NCBI GenBank assembly: GCA_910577995.1
Contig: CAJTND010000012.1
Span: forward strand, 8,649 to 38,462
Reading direction: 5' to 3'
Origin: an uncultured Christensenella sp.
GTDB lineage: Bacteria > Bacillota > Clostridia > Christensenellales > Pumilibacteraceae
DNA: 29,814 nucleotides
Numbering within the stretch: the first letter of the stretch is position 1; every line of letters begins with the position of its first letter. Shown here piece after piece: positions 22,173 through 29,814 of the stretch. The translations under genes and the position numbers were made by a program. The notes under the pieces were generated by a model, which saw only the letters and a program-made list of their open reading frames with translations, did no database searches and had not been told where the DNA came from.

Positions 22173-25100
22173 ATGGCTGAAAGAAAGATCACGAAGGTCA
22201 AGTACGGTAATACCGAGCGCATGTCGTTTGCGCAGAGCCGCGAGGTCATCGACATGCCCGACCTTGTGGAAGTGCAGAAAAAGTCATACAACGATTTTAT
22301 TGACAACGGGATAAAAGAGGTGCTTGCGGACTTTTCGCCGATAACCGATTATTCCAACCGTGTCGAGCTGTTTTTCGAGGATTATTCGCTCGGTTTCCGC
22401 GAAGGCAACAATCAGAAGCGCAACTACACCGAGAAGGAATGTAAGGACCGCGACGCGACCTTCGCAGTGCCGCTGTATGTCAAAGTAAGACTTCGCAACT
22501 GCGAGACCGACGAGTCTACGCGTTCCGAGGTGTACATGGGCGATCTGCCCAAGATGACCCCGACGGGATCTTTCATCATAAACGGCGCGGAGCGCGTCGT
22601 CGTCAGTCAGCTCGTGCGCTCGCCCGGCGTTTATTTCGACTATAAAAAAGACATCAAGACCGGTCAGGCGCATTACAGCGCGCAGAACATACCGTCGCGC
22701 GGCGCATGGCTGGAATTCGAGGAGGATTCCTCGGGCGTGCTGTGGGTGCGCGTCGACCGTCAGAAAAAAGTCCTCGCGACCATACTTTTGAGCTGTTTCT
22801 CGGCTGTGACCGAGGGCGGCTTCGGTACGGACGAGAAGCTGCGCGAGATATTCAACAACGATCCGATGATCGAGCTTACCTGTCAGCGCTACGCGGACAA
22901 AGAGGACAAGCCGACGCTCGACGAGGAGCGCGCGCTGTACGAGCTCAACCACAAGCTGAGAAGCGGCGAGACCCCGACGATCGATTCGATCAAGCAGTTC
23001 ATTTACGGAATGTTCTTCGACCGCCGCAAGTACGATATTTCGCGCGTCGGCAGGTACAAATACAATAAGAAGCTCGCGCTCCGTTACCGCGTCGCGGGAC
23101 TGCGCGTCGCCAAAGACGTTATCGACGAGGACGGCATAGTCTACGCCCGCGCCGAGAACAAGCAGACGCACACATCGGCGGACATACTTACCGAGGAGCT
23201 TGCCGAAAAGATCCAGAACGCGGGCATCAACAAGATAAGCGTGCTCGACGAGGACGGCAAGGAGTTCGAGGTCATATCCAACGCGCACGTCGCGCTCGAC
23301 GGTTATATCGACGTAGATCCGCGCAGTATCGGCATAAACGAACGCGTGTACTATCCCGCGCTCAAAGAGCTCATGGACGAGGCGGACGGCGACCGCACCA
23401 AGCTCGCCGAGCTTTGCGCCAAGAACGTCGAAAACCTCATAGTCAAGCATATCGTCGTCGAGGACGTTATCGCGACGGTCAACTATATAATGGGACTGCA
23501 CCACGGTCTCGGCTCCTGCGACAACATCGACCACCTCGGCAACCGCCGCGTGCGCAGCGTCGGCGAGCTTTTGCAAAACCAATTCCGTATCGGTATGTCG
23601 CGGCTGGAGCGCGTCGTGCGCGAGCGCATGCAGATACAGACGGACGCGGAGCTTTCCGCACAGACGCTTATCAACGTCCGCCCCGTGTCGAGCGCGATAA
23701 AAGAGTTTTTCGGCTCGTCGCAGCTCTCGCAGTTCATGGACGAGACCAACCCCATTGCCGAGCTGACGCACAAGCGCAAGCTTTCCGCGCTCGGTCCGGG
23801 CGGTCTTAACCGCGAGCACGTTACCTTCGAGGTGCGTGACGTTCACTACACGCACTATTCGCGTATGTGCCCGATAGAGACGCCCGAAGGTCAGAACATC
23901 GGTCTTATATCGTCGCTTTCGAGCTATGCGCGCATCAACGAGTACGGCTATATAGAAGCGCCGTATCGCAAAGTAGACAAGGTCAATCGCGTCGTCACGT
24001 CGGAGGTCGAGTATTTGCCTGCCGACGAAGAGGACCGCTATATGATAGCGCAGGCGGGGGAGCCGCTCGACGACGATGGTCGGTTCGTGCGTCCGCGCGT
24101 CATGATGCGTTACCGCGATCAGATCGGCGAGGTGTCGAGCGACCGTATAGATTACGTTGACGTTTCTCCGCGCCAGATGGTTTCAGTCGCTACCGCGCTT
24201 ATCCCGTTCCTCGAGAACGACGACTCGCACCGCGCGCTGATGGCGTCCAACATGCAGCGTCAGGCAGTTCCTCTGCTCAAGACTGAAGCGCCGATAGTCG
24301 GAACGGGCATCGAGCACAAGATAGCCTACGACTCGGGCGTTATGATAATAGCGCGCGCGGCGGGCACTGTCGATTATGTCGACGCGGAGCGTATTATCGT
24401 CAACGAGGACGACGGCTCGCGTCAGATGTATATACTCAAAAAGTTCGTCGGGTCCAACCAAGGCACTTGTATCAATCAGCGGCCCATAGTCAATAAGGGC
24501 GACAAGGTGAGAAAAGGTCAGGTGCTTGCCGACGGTCACTCCACCTCGCAGGCGGAGCTTGCGCTCGGCAAGAATATACTCGTCGGCTTTATGGGCTGGG
24601 AGGGCTACAACTACGAGGACGCTATCCTTATAAGCGAGCGTATCGCCAAGGACGACGTTTTTACCTCTATCCATATCAACAAGCACGAGACCGAAGCGCG
24701 CGACACCAAGCTCGGCGCGGAGGAGATAACCCGCGATATACCCAACGTAAGTCCAGAGGCGCTCAAAAACCTCGACGAGGACGGTATCATCCGTATCGGC
24801 GCGGAGGTCGATTCGGGCGATATACTCGTCGGTAAGGTAACGCCCAAGGGCGAGACCGACCTCACGCCCGAGGAACGGCTCCTGCGCGCGATATTCGGCG
24901 ACAAGGCGAGAGAGGTGCGCGACACCTCGCTCAAAGTTCCGCACGGCGAGGGCGGCATAGTGGTAGACGTCAAGGTCTTTACGCGCGCCAACCGCGACGA
25001 GATGAAGCCGGGCGTCAATAAGCTCGTGCGCGTGTATATAGCGCAGAAGCGCAAGATATCCGTCGGCGATAAGATGGCGGGACGTCACGGCAATAAGGGC

Positions 25101-26015
25101 GTCGTTTCGCGCGTACTGCCCGAGGAGGATATGCCGTTCATGGCGGACGGCACGCCGTTGCAGATAGTGCTCAATCCGCTCGGCGTTCCCAGCCGTATGA
25201 ACATCGGTCAGGTGCTCGAGGTCCATCTCGGCTTGGTCGCGAAAGCGCTCGGCTGGAAGGTGTCGACGCCCGTTTTCGACGGCGCGATCGAGTCCGATAT
25301 AGAAAAACTGCTTGCCGAGAACGGCTATGTTTCGCCCGACGGCGAGGTCGACGGCAAGATCCAGATGTACGACGGCAGAACGGGCGAACCGTTCGAGAAC
25401 CGCGCGACGGTCGGTTATATGTATATGCTAAAACTGATCCACCTTGTCGACGACAAGATGCACGCGCGTTCGACCGGTCCGTATTCGCTCGTCACGCAGC
25501 AGCCGCTCGGCGGAAAAGCGCAGAACGGCGGTCAGCGTTTCGGTGAGATGGAGGTCTGGGCATTGTACGCTTACGGCGCGGCAAACGTGCTGCAAGAGAT
25601 AATGACCGTCAAGTCCGACGACATCATGGGCAGGAGCAAGACCTACGACAGCATCGTTCGCGGCATGGACATTTCCGAGCCGGGCATACCCGAATCGTTC
25701 AAGGTCCTTATCAAGGAATTGCAGGCGCTCGCGCTGGATGTGAAGGTGCTGACCGAGGACAAGGTCGAGATCGGCATGAAGGATCTCATGGACGACGAGC
25801 CCGTCATGTACGACGTCGAGCCGACCGAGAAGCATTACAGCGCGGACGGCGAAGCGGAGGGCGGCGATATACTCGGCGGTCTCGGCGACGAGGAGGAAGA
25901 GCCCGCGCCGCACGTCGAGGAGGACGCGTCGCTGTTCGACGACGACGTCGACTACGACGACCCGTTCGCGGACGGCAGCTTCGAGGACGACGACGAGACG
26001 GACAACGAGGATTAA
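22173..26015 (+). CDS. rpoB: DNA-directed RNA polymerase subunit beta
   Basis: This 1280-residue beta subunit forms one half of the catalytic cleft. The rifampicin pocket runs from FFGSSQLSQFMDETNPIAEL (from F512) to THKRKLSALG; Q520, D523, H533 and S538 equal E. coli Q513, D516, H526 and S531 and are all the sensitive type. Other landmarks are CPIETPEGQNIGLI, the flap and GRHGNKGVVSRV near the active centre, and the C-terminal GGQRFGEMEVWALYAYGA clamp-contact region. The last 65 or so residues (after about 1215) are an extra acidic tail with DEEEEP, FDDDVDYDDP and EDDDETDNED, beyond the usual Firmicute end. AGGAG at 22161-22165 sets the ATG. rpoC follows after 13 bases. No rplL gene is upstream. 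Confidence 0.99.
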   Translation: MAERKITKVKYGNTERMSFAQSREVIDMPDLVEVQKKSYNDFIDNGIKEVLADFSPITDYSNRVELFFEDYSLGFREGNNQKRNYTEKECKDRDATFAVPLYVKVRLRNCETDESTRSEVYMGDLPKMTPTGSFIINGAERVVVSQLVRSPGVYFDYKKDIKTGQAHYSAQNIPSRGAWLEFEEDSSGVLWVRVDRQKKVLATILLSCFSAVTEGGFGTDEKLREIFNNDPMIELTCQRYADKEDKPTLDEERALYELNHKLRSGETPTIDSIKQFIYGMFFDRRKYDISRVGRYKYNKKLALRYRVAGLRVAKDVIDEDGIVYARAENKQTHTSADILTEELAEKIQNAGINKISVLDEDGKEFEVISNAHVALDGYIDVDPRSIGINERVYYPALKELMDEADGDRTKLAELCAKNVENLIVKHIVVEDVIATVNYIMGLHHGLGSCDNIDHLGNRRVRSVGELLQNQFRIGMSRLERVVRERMQIQTDAELSAQTLINVRPVSSAIKEFFGSSQLSQFMDETNPIAELTHKRKLSALGPGGLNREHVTFEVRDVHYTHYSRMCPIETPEGQNIGLISSLSSYARINEYGYIEAPYRKVDKVNRVVTSEVEYLPADEEDRYMIAQAGEPLDDDGRFVRPRVMMRYRDQIGEVSSDRIDYVDVSPRQMVSVATALIPFLENDDSHRALMASNMQRQAVPLLKTEAPIVGTGIEHKIAYDSGVMIIARAAGTVDYVDAERIIVNEDDGSRQMYILKKFVGSNQGTCINQRPIVNKGDKVRKGQVLADGHSTSQAELALGKNILVGFMGWEGYNYEDAILISERIAKDDVFTSIHINKHETEARDTKLGAEEITRDIPNVSPEALKNLDEDGIIRIGAEVDSGDILVGKVTPKGETDLTPEERLLRAIFGDKAREVRDTSLKVPHGEGGIVVDVKVFTRANRDEMKPGVNKLVRVYIAQKRKISVGDKMAGRHGNKGVVSRVLPEEDMPFMADGTPLQIVLNPLGVPSRMNIGQVLEVHLGLVAKALGWKVSTPVFDGAIESDIEKLLAENGYVSPDGEVDGKIQMYDGRTGEPFENRATVGYMYMLKLIHLVDDKMHARSTGPYSLVTQQPLGGKAQNGGQRFGEMEVWALYAYGAANVLQEIMTVKSDDIMGRSKTYDSIVRGMDISEPGIPESFKVLIKELQALALDVKVLTEDKVEIGMKDLMDDEPVMYDVEPTEKHYSADGEAEGGDILGGLGDEEEEPAPHVEEDASLFDDDVDYDDPFADGSFEDDDETDNED

Positions 26016-26028
26016 AGGAGAATAAGCG

Positions 26029-29649
<3,621 letters not shown>

Positions 29650-29669
29650 CGGGATAACGCTGAATTAAA

Positions 29670-29710
29670 GACACCCCCGAGCGAAACGCTTTCGCTCGGG
29701 GGTGTCGTCT
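29670..29710 (+). terminator. Strong terminator of rpoBC
   Basis: A perfect 17-bp stem, GACACCCCCGAGCGAAA (29670-29686) with 29690-29706, has a three-base loop and a weak T-rich end (GTCTTATAAAA). It lies 20 bases after the rpoC stop. Confidence 0.88.
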
Positions 29711-29770
29711 TATAAAATTGTGAAATCCTCGCCGTCCCCGTTGGGATGTGCCGGCGTGCGTGTAACCTCT

Positions 29771-29814
29771 TCGCCGCCCCCTTTTGGGGGAGGTGTCGGC
29801 GAAGCCGACGGAGG
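29771..29814. repeat. Palindromic intergenic repeat at window end
   Basis: Two adjacent inverted repeats, CCCCC-TTTT-GGGGG (29777-29790) and GTCGGC-GAA-GCCGAC (29795-29809), form a compact double hairpin. The combination resembles the dispersed intergenic element seen in many gut Clostridia (from memory). It runs to the window edge; the 60 bases between it and the terminator hold nothing I can name. Confidence 0.55.

Noticed and set aside
23706..23790. Rifampicin-resistance substitutions in RpoB
   Set aside because: Residues equal to E. coli Q513, D516, H526 and S531 are the sensitive type; Ala at position 522 equivalent is normal in Firmicutes.

Overview
The window reads as chromosomal DNA of a GC-rich, spore-forming member of the Firmicutes (class Clostridia or a relative). 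Support comes from textbook TTGACA-N17-TATAAT promoters, strong Shine-Dalgarno sites, a CwlJ-type spore cortex hydrolase with a GerQ-like neighbour, the SpmA/SpmB spore maturation pair, and RpoB/RpoC without the insertions seen in proteobacteria. Genus and species cannot be fixed from the sequence alone.

Layout. 3-806: 3' part of a coiled-coil protein with a very basic tail. 956-4827: TetR regulator, ABC ATPase and large FtsX-type permease in one operon. 4894-5040: three 55-bp repeats, then a small basic protein on the minus strand. 5645-8185: a second MacB-like exporter with ATPase and permease fused, behind its own promoter. 8230-13483: a tightly packed run of metG, TatD hydrolase, TatD-linked radical SAM protein, Ca2+/Na+ antiporter, PH-domain membrane protein and a short O6-alkylguanine methyltransferase. 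13572-15616: a sporulation block, with cwlJ and a gerQ-like gene convergent with spmA-spmB.

15684-16044: a perfect promoter reads through about two and a half degenerate 77-bp copies of the 5' half of tRNA-Thr before the intact tRNA-Thr(GGT). After the tRNA comes an unknown helical protein (16086-17054). Then comes an AT-richer, decaying cassette on the minus strand: Fic protein, remnant of a type III restriction subunit, and a frameshifted small gene. The cassette is flanked by two 20-bp near-identical repeats. 19592-21129: two membrane proteins and a small YjzC-like protein. 21244-21699: a conserved helical protein on the minus strand.

22173-29649: rpoB-rpoC with their own promoter and a leader of about 250 nt. 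They lack the usual rplJ-rplL genes upstream and rpsL-rpsG-fusA downstream, and a strong terminator closes the operon.

The oddest element is the tRNA-Thr half-copy array. Next are the decaying Fic/restriction island with its flanking repeats and the sporulation genes that seem to lack leaders. Most other genes are ordinary housekeeping or transport functions.
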